Below, piece after piece: positions 1-11,100 of a stretch of 64,000 nt of DNA (the first letter of the stretch is position 1; every line of letters starts with the position of its first letter). Made by a program: the position numbers and the translations under genes. Under the pieces are notes generated by a model that searched no databases, was not told the DNA's origin, and worked only from the letters and a program-made list of their open reading frames with translations. Source of the stretch: Anadara kagoshimensis (taxonomy: Eukaryota > Mollusca > Bivalvia > Arcoida > Arcidae). The stretch covers positions 13,618,860 to 13,682,859 of the forward strand of contig CM037864.1 in the NCBI GenBank assembly GCA_021292105.1, given 5' to 3'.

Positions 1-410
1 CAAATATATCTCGGGCAATCCTGGACACAGAGGCATCAAACTTATCATTAATACTGTGATGACGGCCAAAGTGACAAACTGCTCAATAAAATGGTGGACG
101 CAGGGATATTGCATGCGTAGTCTTAACAAGGCCCAAAAGTTTTATGGTCGGCATCACAATCGTGTGAACTAGTATGATGTTTATGTATCAGGAATTACCC
201 TTGATTTATTTTCATATTAGTTTCATTCTCAATTGTTATAAAACGATGCGGATGTAGCTCGCTAAACAAGAGGTATGTGTACCGTTCCGGATATCCCGCC
301 AACCCTTCCTTAGACATGGGTTTAGTATGTTTGTTCTTACTTGACTATTTTGTTTCTGAACAAAAAAGTCAAAATATAGATAAATACTGATTTTGCTTAT
401 TCACATTTTC
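1..410. mobile_element. Inverted pair of Penelope-like 3' tails
   Basis: 1-80 is an antisense tail piece (GGGCAATCCTGGACACAG) and 85-345 a sense tail piece (GCAGGGATATTGCATGCG, then the GGTCGGCATCACAA block). They meet at a GATGACGGCCAAAGTGACAA junction that recurs at about 710-740. No open reading frame of use is left. Confidence 0.6.
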
Positions 411-475
411 TTTATTTCATTCATTGTACTATTCTCGATGCTTGGATAAAAAGTCGTCTCCGATGATTGATTTGC

Positions 476-598
476 TAATGTATCGAACACCCATAGCTAA
501 AAGCTACAGGAAATCCATATGCCTCCCGTGAGGTCAGTCCAAACTGCGTCAAACCAAAATTATCACTGCTGAATACATGTTCAATATTGCTGATAGCT
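476..598 (-). pseudogene. Truncated copy A of the gene 1 terminal exon
   Basis: The minus strand encodes ISNIEHVFSS, then FGLTQFG, then AYGFPVAFSYGCSIH and a stop. This is the last ~40 residues of exon 11 in an open frame, with a few substitutions. Its upstream part is cut off by a retroelement fragment at about 598. The copy includes the 3' flank with an AATAAA. It is probably a remnant of tandem duplication. Confidence 0.72.
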
Positions 599-860
599 AC
601 ACCCGCCATGCTTGTAATCAAAATTGTGTGAAAGGAACATGGAACTATGATACGTGAAATATTTCTAGGGCAATCCTGGACACAGAGACATCAAACTCAT
701 CAACAATACTGATGACGGCCAAAGTGACAAGCTGCTCAATGAGATTGTTGACGCGGGGATATTGCATGCGTAGGCTTAACAAGTCCCTAAATGTTTTATT
801 GTCGTCATTACAATCCTGCGGACTAGTATGATGTCTATGTATAAGGAATTTATACAACTA
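598..860. mobile_element. Second inverted pair of Penelope-like 3' tails
   Basis: Same arrangement and junction as at 1-345. The antisense piece breaks into the decayed exon copy A at about 598. From about 860 to 1090 only AT-rich unassigned sequence is seen. Confidence 0.55.
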
Positions 861-1099
861 CGTGGAGGTTACATAGAATATCAGTACATGTATATTGTTT
901 GTATGTGATAGACAGCTTTATAGAAGATACTAAGTTACTTCATACTTTCATTTTATTTTATTTATCTTTACTTTGCTTTTTGATTGTTATTTGGACATGT
1001 ATTTGCATATTTCTTTTTTATTTTTACAAATAATACGCCATGGTAGAGTTTGCTCCAAATACCCCTAAAGGGTATTAAAACACCACTAGCTGCTTACAA

Positions 1100-1410
1100 A
1101 TAAATTGTTGGCGCAGGTATATTTCATGTATAGGTTTATCAGACCCCTTAAAAGCTTGATGTTCGTCATCACAATATTGTTGATAAGTAAGATGTCTCTT
1201 TATCCAAAATTACGCTTCTGTTTTTGCATACAAGTGTCATTCTCAATTTTAATAACACACGTCGCAGATGTAGGTACCTATATCTAAATAGGGGGAGCTT
1301 ACTCCCGGATCTTCCGTCCCCACCACTTCTCTGGATATGGATTAGCATGTTTGTTCTTAATTGACAATTTTGTTTCTGAACAAGCAATTCAAAATATAAA
1401 TACACACTGA
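1100..1410 (+). mobile_element. Penelope-like 3' tail downstream of exon copy B
   Basis: Sense tail with the landmarks GTTCGTCATCACAATATTGT and ATTGACAATTTTGTTTCTGA. It holds the same position relative to exon copy B as the tail at 6540-6830 holds relative to exon 11. Confidence 0.6.
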
Positions 1411-1489
1411 TAATGTCTGTTCATATTTTCTTTATTTTCAGATATTTTTTATGCTCTATATTTGCAGTAAAAAGTTTTCGTCGAAGTAA

Positions 1490-1866
1490 TCGCTAATTTA
1501 ATGATCAGCCATAGCTATACCCTACAGGGTAACCATATGCTCTACTGGACGTTCCAAAACCAAACTGCGTCAAACCAAATTGACACGTTTGGATACATGT
1601 TCAATAATGCTAGTAGCATTTTCGATCGAAAAAGTGAAACTGGTCCAGTCTACGTTATATTTATCAGAAGCAGAGATTGTAGCGCTTGATATTGGTTGAC
1701 CATTGTATCTTAAGCCACTTACGTCTGACGTTTTCACTATCAAAGAAGCATAATTACTGAATTGTTTAACGGTAGGAGTATCAAGAACATATCGATTTAA
1801 GAATTGTATTGTAGATGGAACTATGGTTATAAAGTTATTCGAATCTGCAAAAATTGAACAACATAT
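1490..1866 (-). pseudogene. Decayed copy B of the gene 1 terminal exon
   Basis: The reading frame from 2004 down to 1570 contains VPSTIQFLNRYVLDTPTVKQF and NGQPISSATISASDKYNVDW, nearly identical to the last quarter of gene 1 exon 11. Near 1572 one T is missing relative to exon 11, so the frame shifts and ends early; the following bases still align down to about 1490. Homology starts around 1866. A TTTTTGCAG that could act as a splice acceptor lies at the homology boundary. Confidence 0.75.
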
Positions 1867-3282
1867 ACGTATATACGTCGCCCCAGTAGATACGTAGCAC
1901 CCCCACCCCAGGCCAGCAAGCCCAGTATTTTCTATAGGTCGTCTACATACGTCGCAGCCAAAAATTTGCAAGAGAAAATTCGAGATTTGCTCAGCAAGAG
2001 CCATTGATTTTCAATTCCATGAATAAAGAAACAAAAGTTTTTACCGGTGTTATTTATTATTTTTCTTCTGAATAAATATTGTTTGAATAGCTTGTGTAAA
2101 TTAAACATGTATGTAGATATTATTTTTTACATGTATGGATACAAACGATGTAGATTGCTTGAATAAAACATGTACTTTTTGGCTCCCGATCACGATATCG
2201 GTTAATTCTCATGTTGTTGTCACCGACGAAGGAAGTCAAAGTTTGATCATGCGCAGAGGTTGCGATATGTATTGCATGATTTGTTTAAACAAGGGGGTCG
2301 CCTATAGCGTTATTAGACTCATGTTTCAAATTTTATAATACTGGAGTGTCGATATTATGTTAAATTTGACGATCTATTGCTTACCGGGGGGGGGGGGGGG
2401 TAAATATCGCCATTTTATATTGTTCAGAATGCCATGTGGTTTTGCATTCGAGAGTATTGGTCAATAACTAGGACGACCTCCGGTTGTTTGAACTTTTGTA
2501 AAAGAATAATTTGTATACATTTTTTGTTGCGTTTAAAATCTAAACATGTCGTTGGAATTGCAAATTAAATTTTAATAAATTTTATTAACATCCCGATCAG
2601 CGATTGTCCAATCCTGACAAATTTTATTCAAAACCGACAGATACGAAAGTGCCGTATGACCTCTGACATAAGAATATATAATTAGTGTTTGTAATGGCGG
2701 CGCTTTCTTCTTCAATATATAAACATAGGTACCGGTAAACATGGACGATTATATCAATGGATAAGTTATCGGGAATGGCTTCAATCATTAAACAAACAAG
2801 ACACACGCGAGGTGTCACCGGGAGGACTTGATTATTTAAAGTTAATTACAGGTGACTAGGTATTTACTTCTTTGCCGACGGCTATTCTGTTACACGTGAC
2901 AACTTGAAAATGAGACTCATACTTACCTTTATTAATTATTTGTTTATTTCAAAGACTTTATTGGTCAATTTTAATGATAATAAAAATATCACATTTAATT
3001 ATAATAATAATAATAATAACAAAAATACAATAAAGAGCAAAATTAACTTTCAACTAGAAAATTACGTAACTTCCTGTTTGTCGATCTACAGATTATCGAA
3101 ATATTTTAATGTCGGCTAGTTAAGTCGCATTGCATTTTAAAATATTAAAATTTAGTGAAAAAGTTGCGACGTATCTATGGAAATATACGGTACCTGTCTG
3201 GTCGCCCACGTTCAAAAAATATCAATCAAAACATCAAAACCTATCAAGTTTATACGATCCTGAGCCGGCTTATGATATACCA

Positions 3283-3309
3283 TTATTTATTTATTTATTA
3301 AAAATTTAA

Positions 3310-3359
<50 letters not shown>

Positions 3360-3362
3360 TTA
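3283..3362. repeat. (TTTA)n microsatellite
   Basis: TTTA tandem repeat with one interruption (AAAAATTTAAAAA). The surrounding 2.1-4.0 kb is AT-rich with no gene seen. Confidence 0.9.
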
Positions 3363-4022
3363 AACATTAAAAATTTAATGACAGGTGGTAAAATTTTATT
3401 CAAAACGTTATTTTTCAAAATTAGATAATATTGTCAGTTATCAGTCTATTCATACTCCCGTAACTCTAGTTTTTTAAACATAATCATCTTTTCACAATCA
3501 GTTTACCTATGTGAAATTCTAAACCCAAGACAACGTCAAACGTTTACAGGTGTCATAAAATTACTCTATTTGAACACCTGTCAATCAATTTTGGTAATTG
3601 TAAGAACACATCCTGTTGATTAAAGATATGGGTTTTAGTCTAAGGAATATCTAATAAACATACTTTTTTATCAAGGTGGACTAATAATAATTTGCTTAAT
3701 TATTAGTAGGTGTCAGTCGGATGTAAATTCCACTTCATCAAATGAATTTATCGTGAAATATAAAAATAATTTTAGCTAGTTCATTATATAAGTAATGCAG
3801 ATAAATAGTATTCTGTGGGGTCTGCTTACTTAAATGACGTCACTGCAGGAGTCCCCAAAACCGAGCTTTTTGATTTGGATTAACGGAAGGTGTATCACAA
3901 ACTCGCCGATATCTTCCTTATTTCGGCATAGATTTTTATGCAATTTTCGCATTAAGTCATATTTCAGTATGGAGAATAACATATGTAAAAATCAAAAATC
4001 GTTACAGGTACCCTTTAAATAA

Positions 4023-4218
4023 TGGGGTTTTCCGCTGTACCACGTGGTCAATACCTCTTAACGTTTGTGCGGAACATTTTGGAAAACGTCAACGTCAAAA
4101 TTTCCCGGAATAACGTCGTTTTTACGGGAAAACGTCATATTGTGCGATTCCTTGTCCATTGGAAACAAGCGTTTCGCAGACACGTTAGTAGGTATCACGT
4201 GGTACAGTGGCGAACCAC
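4023..4218. mobile_element. MITE family B, near-complete copy
   Basis: Terminal inverted repeats TGGGGTTTTCCGCTGTACCA at the left and CACGTGGTACAGTGGCGAAC at the right. Internal self-complementary halves (GGAAAACGTC / GACGTTTTCC type). Other copies: 41781-41976, 45662-45836, 57387-57790. Spurious small frames in it are not genes. Confidence 0.75.
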
Positions 4219-4357
4219 ATTGACGGATCGCCGGCCACGCCCACTATGTTCCAACAAAGGGTCGACATGCTTGAATTACACACAAAAAGAATGAGAACTC
4301 GGCCTGAATTGTGCGGTTTAGAACGTCATTAGTTGCCGTGACGCTGCTTTGGTACCG
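4219..4357. mobile_element. MITE family A, truncated copy abutting a family B copy
   Basis: ATTGACGGATCGCCGGCCAC then GCCCACTATGTTCCAACA, the left arm of family A, and the centre up to GCTTTGGTACCGTAAC. The right arm is missing. It starts exactly where the B element ends. Confidence 0.7.
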
Positions 4358-5201
4358 TAACAGTCTATAGTTTTAAGTTGACATTCGATGGGTAGTCACT
4401 AAATTGGCTGTTGGATGTTAACTGCTTGGATATTTTAATAACACATGGAGCTGGTGTGTATTCACCAACCGATCTGTAAAATAGGAACAAAACTTCTGAA
4501 AGTTATACCATCTTTATTGTTTGGAAGTATCCCAAGAACTGATCAAAATCAGCGAACATATAAATATTACAATAATAAAAACATAACAAATATCACAATG
4601 TATACCGAACGACAAGTTTTTAAAATGTTAACTTCCCAAGTGATGACTTTGTAGGGAATTATGATTGAATATTTACTCGCACGTTTGACAAGGAAAGTAT
4701 ACCGAAATCTACATTTCACTAAATACAAAACTAGGCGATGGTTGCAGTGTATCTAGCTGTTCATGCCAGAACACGCGCAACGCATGTTCTTACTTTCAGT
4801 ATTACAATGCATAGCTAGAAACCGAGGGCTAATTACATTAGATCAAAGGGCCTGTATCTCAATAGCATGCGGTATAATGCAAGGATATGCATCTAAATAT
4901 GCATATTAATCAATAAAGGACATTAAAATGCATTGCTTAGATGCTAGCAGGTTTTACAACTTCCTTGTCATATGCGCTATTTGAAATTTTAATTGGAAAC
5001 TAAAATGTTAGAATAATTGATATATCAAAACCAAAATTAAAATAAAATTGTACAGGAACTAGTATTATTATGTAAGCTTTAATGTCACAGAGTTTGACAC
5101 AAAGTTGACTGTCTGAAAACTAGTCTAATGTAAATTTATCGAAATTTACCAAAATATTAATTTATAGAAAATAAAATGATAAAATATTGAAAAATACATT
5201 G

Positions 5202-5380
5202 TTTGTGTATTTTTTTTCCAGTTATATTTCGTAATATTTTAATTTTATTTCAATGTCTTTTTAAATATTTTACCGTTTTACTTTTTATAAATTTATAAAA
5301 AATAAAATGGTAAAATATTAAAAAAGACATTGAAAAAAATAAAAATATTACGAAATAAAATTGGATAAAAAATACACAAA
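5202..5380. repeat. AT-rich hairpin with ~90-bp arms
   Basis: TTTGTGTATTTTTTTTCCAG pairs imperfectly with TGGATAAAAAATACACAAA at the far end; the arms meet near 5290 at TATAAATTTATA. Downstream of gene 1, no coding content. Confidence 0.65.
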
Positions 5381-6118
5381 AATTTGCACTGCGACACTAA
5401 CCCGGATCCTATCGACCTACTCGCTACAGATAATGCACATATACCTTTAGCATTACCTAAATTTTGTTATAGCACTTTTGTTTGGCATACATGTATGTTC
5501 TAATTTCGAATGACATACTGTTTATACAAATGAGATTTATGTATCACATTTTATTAGCTCTACCCCTAAATATTAGCAATCCAATGTTTTAGAGGTACTA
5601 TTTGGAAACAGGGCCACTTGACCTTTAGTGACCTGAACGTGTTTAATGAGACCTAAATTTACATAAGTATTTCCCTTGTCTATAGAAATCGCAGTGAGAA
5701 ATTCATATGCTCCAAAAACTGCTTTCCCCTTATTAGAATTTTTCAGAATTTTTACCATATGCATTTAATGTATATAAGAGCATATCACCAGTAACAAAAT
5801 ACATTCTGTTGCAATTAGTTGGGAGTCAAACTATAGAATGACTGGACTAATAAGGTTTTTTGTATTGCTTGGCATTTTCTGAAATTAGTTTTTATTGATT
5901 CGTGTTCTTCGTTTCATTGGTTGTTGCCAAGCTCATGTATTTTAGCTACATATACATATTTGTTTTAAGTTTATTTTTTAAATGTGGTTCTGAACCTACT
6001 GTCATGTATTTTTTCAGAATAATTTGCTCATTTATTTCAATCAATACGTAATCCAAAAAAGCGAAGACTGGCAAATTTAGTTACACACTTGTGCATGTGC
6101 ACCTGACAATGACTAATG

Positions 6119-6119
<1 letters not shown>

Positions 6120-6170
<51 letters not shown>
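6120..6170. repeat. (CA)n microsatellite
   Basis: About 25 perfect CA units. Confidence 0.95.
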
Positions 6171-6173
<3 letters not shown>

Positions 6174-6194
6174 ATTTGTTTGAACACTGCTTAT

Positions 6195-6570
6195 TAATCT
6201 CTAATCTTCGGACAGTGGTATTACTTACACCTGTCCATGGAGAGCGGGAGGTCGTGGATTCGAACCCCTGCAAGGTCAAATATAAGACTTAAAATTGAGT
6301 TACTTCTACCAAGCTTGGCGCTCGCTACAAAAAGGGTAAAATATAAACTGGTTCACCCGGTGTCAGGATAATGTGACTTGGGAGTGGCATACGGCGTACT
6401 GACTGATCGAGAACCCGTAGGTCGCCCTAGTGCGCTCCAGTACAATGCAGACCATAAACACACCCGTACATCTCACGCATACATGGACATGTTCTAGAGA
6501 CTAATAAACTTGCTATCGTCTCAAATATCTGAAAAATTGCTATATCGACGATAAAACAACAGTGATTTAT
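6195..6570 (+). mobile_element. tRNA-derived SINE (bivalve Meta-type) copy 1
   Basis: B-box-like GTGGATTCGAACCCC near 6250, then the central domain AACTGGTTCACCCGGTGTCA and GGATAATGTGACT shared with 61925-62192. The shared core resembles the Meta-domain SINEs known from bivalves (recalled, not searched). Confidence 0.6.
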
Positions 6571-6830
6571 GGTCGTCATCACAATCGTGTTGACTAGTAT
6601 GTTGTCTATGTATCAGGAATTAACCTTGATTTATTTTCATATTAGTTTCATTCCCAATTATTATAATACAGAACGGATGTAGATAGCTAAACAGGAGGTA
6701 TTTGTTACGTCCCGGATATCCCTCAAACCCTTCCCTAGACATGGATTTAGTATGTGTGTTCTTGATTGACAATTTTGTTTCTGAACAAAAAAGTCAAAAT
6801 ATAGCTAAATACTGATTATGCTTGTTCACA
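6540..6830 (+). mobile_element. Penelope-like 3' tail downstream of gene 1
   Basis: Sense tail matching 140-410 base for base over long stretches (GGTCGTCATCACAATCGTGT; ATTTTGTTTCTGAACAAAAA). It lies immediately beyond the gene 1 poly(A) signals and forms part of the triplicated 3' block. Confidence 0.65.
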
Positions 6831-6835
6831 TTTTC

Positions 6836-6846
6836 TTTATTTTATT
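6836..6846 (-). promoter_or_regulatory. Two overlapping poly(A) signals of gene 1
   Basis: Two overlapping AATAAA hexamers on the minus strand, about 50 nt after the gene 1 stop codon. They imply a very short 3' UTR. The homologous position downstream of the decayed exon copy at 476-598 (about 411-416) also keeps AATAAA. Confidence 0.55.
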
Positions 6847-6894
6847 CATTGTGCTCCATACCTGGATAAAAAGTCGTCTACGTTGATTGATTTG

Positions 6895-8123
6895 CTAATT
6901 TATCGAACACCCATAGCTAAAAGCTACAGGAAATCCATATGCCTCATATGAGTTCAGTCCAGACCCATACTGCGTCAAACCAAAATTAACACTGCTGTAT
7001 ACATGTTCAATATTGCTGATAGCATTTTGCATTGGAAAAGTGATACTGGTCCAGTCTACGTTATATTTATCAGAAGCAGAGATTGTAGCGCTTGTTATTG
7101 GTTGACCATTGTATCTTAAGCCACTTACGTCTGGCGTTTTCACTGTCACAGAAGCATAATTACTGAATTGTTTAACAGTAGGAGTATCAACAACATATCG
7201 ATTTAAGAATTGTATTGTAGATGGAACTATGGCCATAAATATCGTCACATCTACAGGAAACTGAACAACAAGACATGGTTTGCTACAATAAACAAATGTC
7301 AACTGCTCGGAAGAACGTATTATTTCAACAGTTTTATTTGTTGTGTATGTGTTTTGAAATGTATTTTTATGTACTTCAATAGTCGTCATGTCAACTGAAG
7401 GCACTATTCTGATAATCATTGTGTTTGCTGGATTTATCCTTGGTATGATAAAATTAAGTCCCCATTTGTTTGTCGGTGGTAACATTGATACCACATTATC
7501 ACAACCGGTTTTAAAAGTACGTGTACATGTATTTCCAGAAATCACTCCTACTGGTTTGTTGCTGTGTATTTTCGTACCAGTTAGACCAGCCGTAGATAAA
7601 ATACGTATGGTGTTTAATCTATTCAATATCAATGATATTGTATCGCCATCGACGTAAGTATGACCATTGAATGATACAGAGCCCGACTGGCTAGTATTTA
7701 TTGTTACAGTTATAATATTGCTGTGTTCTACTGCAACAACACCTATTTGTGAGTTAAAGTTTGGGTGATATGATATTGCAATATAATCTGTCCCAAGCAT
7801 ATCAACTGGTAATGCTGTAAAAGCACCCGATGTACAACAACTTGGATGATAAATAGAATAACCGTGTACTGATATCGGATCTGTTGATTTTATGTACAAT
7901 CCTTTGTTTTGTATTACACTGCTGTTTACATGTACTATATCTCTAATAACGTTTACATGTACAGCGTGGTTGGATAGTGTTACATTTCTGGAGACTCCGG
8001 TCACTGACGAAGTTAACATTACTGATGACTGTCCACTATAACTCGTAAATATCAGTTCAATGTTTTCATATATATGCGAAAGATTTGGAATAAACATCAG
8101 TACGAACTCGGTCCCTCTGCTAT
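6895..8123 (-). CDS. Gene 1 exon 11: IgGFc-binding-protein-type domain, terminal exon
   Basis: A 1229-bp terminal exon, acceptor TATTATAG, starting in phase 1 with SRGTEFVLMFIPN, the usual opening of this family (G-T-E-F then M-F-x-P/E-N). Further family motifs visible in order: GTDYIAISYHPN; a NGHTYVDGDT strand; SNKPVGVISGNTC followed by a Cys and CDN; and LPPTNKWGLNFIIPRI (the WG-x-x-F landmark). Four N-glycosylation sequons (NVT, NSS, NTS, NKT) fit an extracellular protein. The domain is full length and ends GFPVAFSYGCSIN-stop. In FCGBP this region precedes the von Willebrand D repeats; none are present here, so this is the short stand-alone form common in molluscs. Confidence 0.9.
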
Positions 8124-11100
8124 CTATAATACAAAATCAACAACAATTAGCCCGTTTATGTGAATTATAATTTTGGGCAATAAAATTTGATCATAATGAA
8201 TATGTATCCTTTAGAAACAATCTAATAAGATTTTCTGAACTAGAAACAAATACTTATCAGTAATGCCATAAAAAAGAGAAGAATTACAAGTGTTATGTGA
8301 ACAGAACTCATTTATGAAGCATTGCACGCCCTAAATTCCTAATAATACTTTAAATAAATGCTTTTCAGAGGTTTGTATACCATTTGACCAATGTAGAGGT
8401 TTAGTTCAAGAAATTGTCGTTCTTTACTTATATTGGATTCCTAAACTTCACAAAAATACATATAATGAATGCTATGTAACAGGCTCCTGTAAATGTACAA
8501 CTAAGTCATTATCAGTATTTCTAACACATATTTTGACAGTCGTTAGTTTTATTAAGGAAAAAGTCTATTATACATATAAAACATTTTCTACACCTTACTC
8601 CGCTATACGTCATTCAATATTAAAAGAGCGCTTATAGCAAATAATTTACATGTCATTTGTTTTACGATTGTCTAGTGCTGAATAGTTCTGGTAATTTGTT
8701 CAACACCATACATATTCCACACAAACATATACTGAAGATATCGTAAACACAACGTTTTTGATAAACAACGCGTTTCTTGTATTTGGTAATATGGTTTTGC
8801 GACAAACAATAGGTTTACCAATGGCCACAAACTGTGAGCAATTACTAACTAATTTGTGTCTTTATTCGTAAGAAGCAAAATGTATGCAGCATCTTGTTGA
8901 ATCTGGAGAGAACAATGTCGCTAAAACATTCAATTCAACATACATTTTATATGTAGATGTTTTATCTATAAATAATCCTAAATTTGCAGATTTTGTGGAT
9001 GCATCTATTCCAGTGAGCTTGAAAGATACGACCGATTCTTCAAGTTCTACTTCATATTTAGACTTATACCTCAATTATGACGTCAACAAAAGACTACATA
9101 TGAAGATGTATGAAAAACTTAATGACTTCATTTTTTCTATCGTCAAATTTCCCTTTCTTTGCAGCAATATACTACTTCTCCTGCTTATGGTGTAGGTGTA
9201 TTTGTTTCACAAATAATCCCCACTACGGGAACTTTATCATGTGTTTATATATATATGGTTATACAACAAAGCAAGCCGCCTAGAAATTGCTGATCCATGG
9301 ATATTGGATGTCTTGGCTTATCAGGACCCTCCAAAAGTGTTATGGCCATCATCACAGCATTGTTGATAAGTATAATATTTTTGTGTCCAGGATTGTCCTG
9401 GATATATTTTGCACACCATATTTCCCGTGTTCCTTTCACTTTCGATCACACACGTGGTGGGTGTGGCTAGCTAAACAGGAAGTGCTTATCCTTAGAAGCA
9501 AGCGACGTAACTTCCCTGGTGGAGGTTCATGTGTTTCACCTAATCAGTAAGTTTTAAAGTTGTTACAAAGCTGTTTTGGATTCTGATATGGACATGGATT
9601 AGTTTGTTTGTTTCTAATTAAGGTCTCCTACTGCTTTCAAAAATACATTTAAGTGAGGATTGTTATTGATTTTAAAATGAACAACAAGAGATCCAGTGAG
9701 CATGAATGGTCAGCTGACGAAATTAAGCATATAGTTATTACTGTTGATAAAGTATTAACAAACTCGGTTAATCAAAGACCAACATACTAATAGCTGATTC
9801 TATATTTCAAATTTATACCATATAGGCAGTTTGGTTGTTTAAATGAGTTGATAAATGGACGGTGGTCAGGGTAAACAAACAGTCATTATCCATTCTGATA
9901 CGTCACGGTTCTTTCGGATGAGAACTTAAAATAAACGAGGTAACGTGTCACAGTAGTCGTAGAAAGAAACAGAACCATACTGTATAATGTCATTTGCGAA
10001 ACTCACAGGCAAGCGTTCTGCACCTTCGTCTATAGCTATCGACGTCTCGATATAAGTGTAATATTATTGTCTGGGACATTAAACACTTTTACTCTCAACT
10101 CCAATCTGATGAGGTTTCAAGCTCCAAACGCGTCTTTTTTAATCCAACGTCTAGCATACTCTTCAATGGAATTCATAATATTTGTAAAATTCTGTCATCA
10201 AGTTAAAGAAGATATGTTTGAAAGGAGAAAACTTTATTCAGTGTTCTGAATTATATAATCAATTTGTAATGTTAAATATACACTCACTTAAAATTCATTT
10301 TAACTTCATTAAGGAACTGAGTAATTAATAATCTGATTTCTCAGATTTCTTCATTTGTAAAAAAAAAATACAAATGAAGAAATCAGTGAAATTAGAGAAA
10401 GAATACAAACAAAAAAGATAAGCGAGCTTGTTAAACATCGGAGGTGGAAATGAATTGGACACATATTAAGACAGAAGCCAGATGAACATCCAAGAATTGC
10501 TCTGCAATGGACACCAGCAGAAGGAAAGAGAAAGAGAGGGCTGCCGAAGGAGACCTGGCGTAGGACTGTTGAAAAGGAAAAATCGGATTTTGGACTTGGG
10601 ATATGGAATGAAGCTGCTAAAATAGCTGCTAACAAAGATTCTTGAAGGAGAAAGATATCTGGCCCAATTCTCCGCAAGAAGGGATGGACATAAGTCAAGT
10701 AAGTCAATTAATAATCATTTAATTAAGTGACAAAACCGCTGATTGTTATTACTATTCATCTCACTAATCGGAGCAAACAGCAACATGATTGCCGATGATA
10801 ACTGGGATTTCACTGATTGGTCTACTTTATGGGCCAGTGATCACTCTTTGTTAAAAATATTTCGAGTTTTTGAAGTTTATTTGTCACACAACTTTTAACA
10901 TTACTTTGAAGTATCCGACTGATTGCAGTTTGAGTTATCGAAGTTGTATTTATATAGTTTCTTCAGAAAACCGGGAGAACAAAATAATGACGTGTATTCG
11001 AGATATCGAAGTTCCACTGTAATCATCCTTTGCGTTCATTGACGATAACTATATTCATTCTACTGAAAGGAAAATGTTACGTTTATACGTACCAATACAA

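Noticed and set aside
4022..4294. 90-residue plus-strand frame
   Set aside because: It runs across two abutting MITEs (families B and A); a related frame appears in the B copy at 41781-41976.
7388..7657. Plus-strand frames opposite gene 1 exon 11
   Set aside because: Antisense shadows of the IgGFc-binding domain exon.
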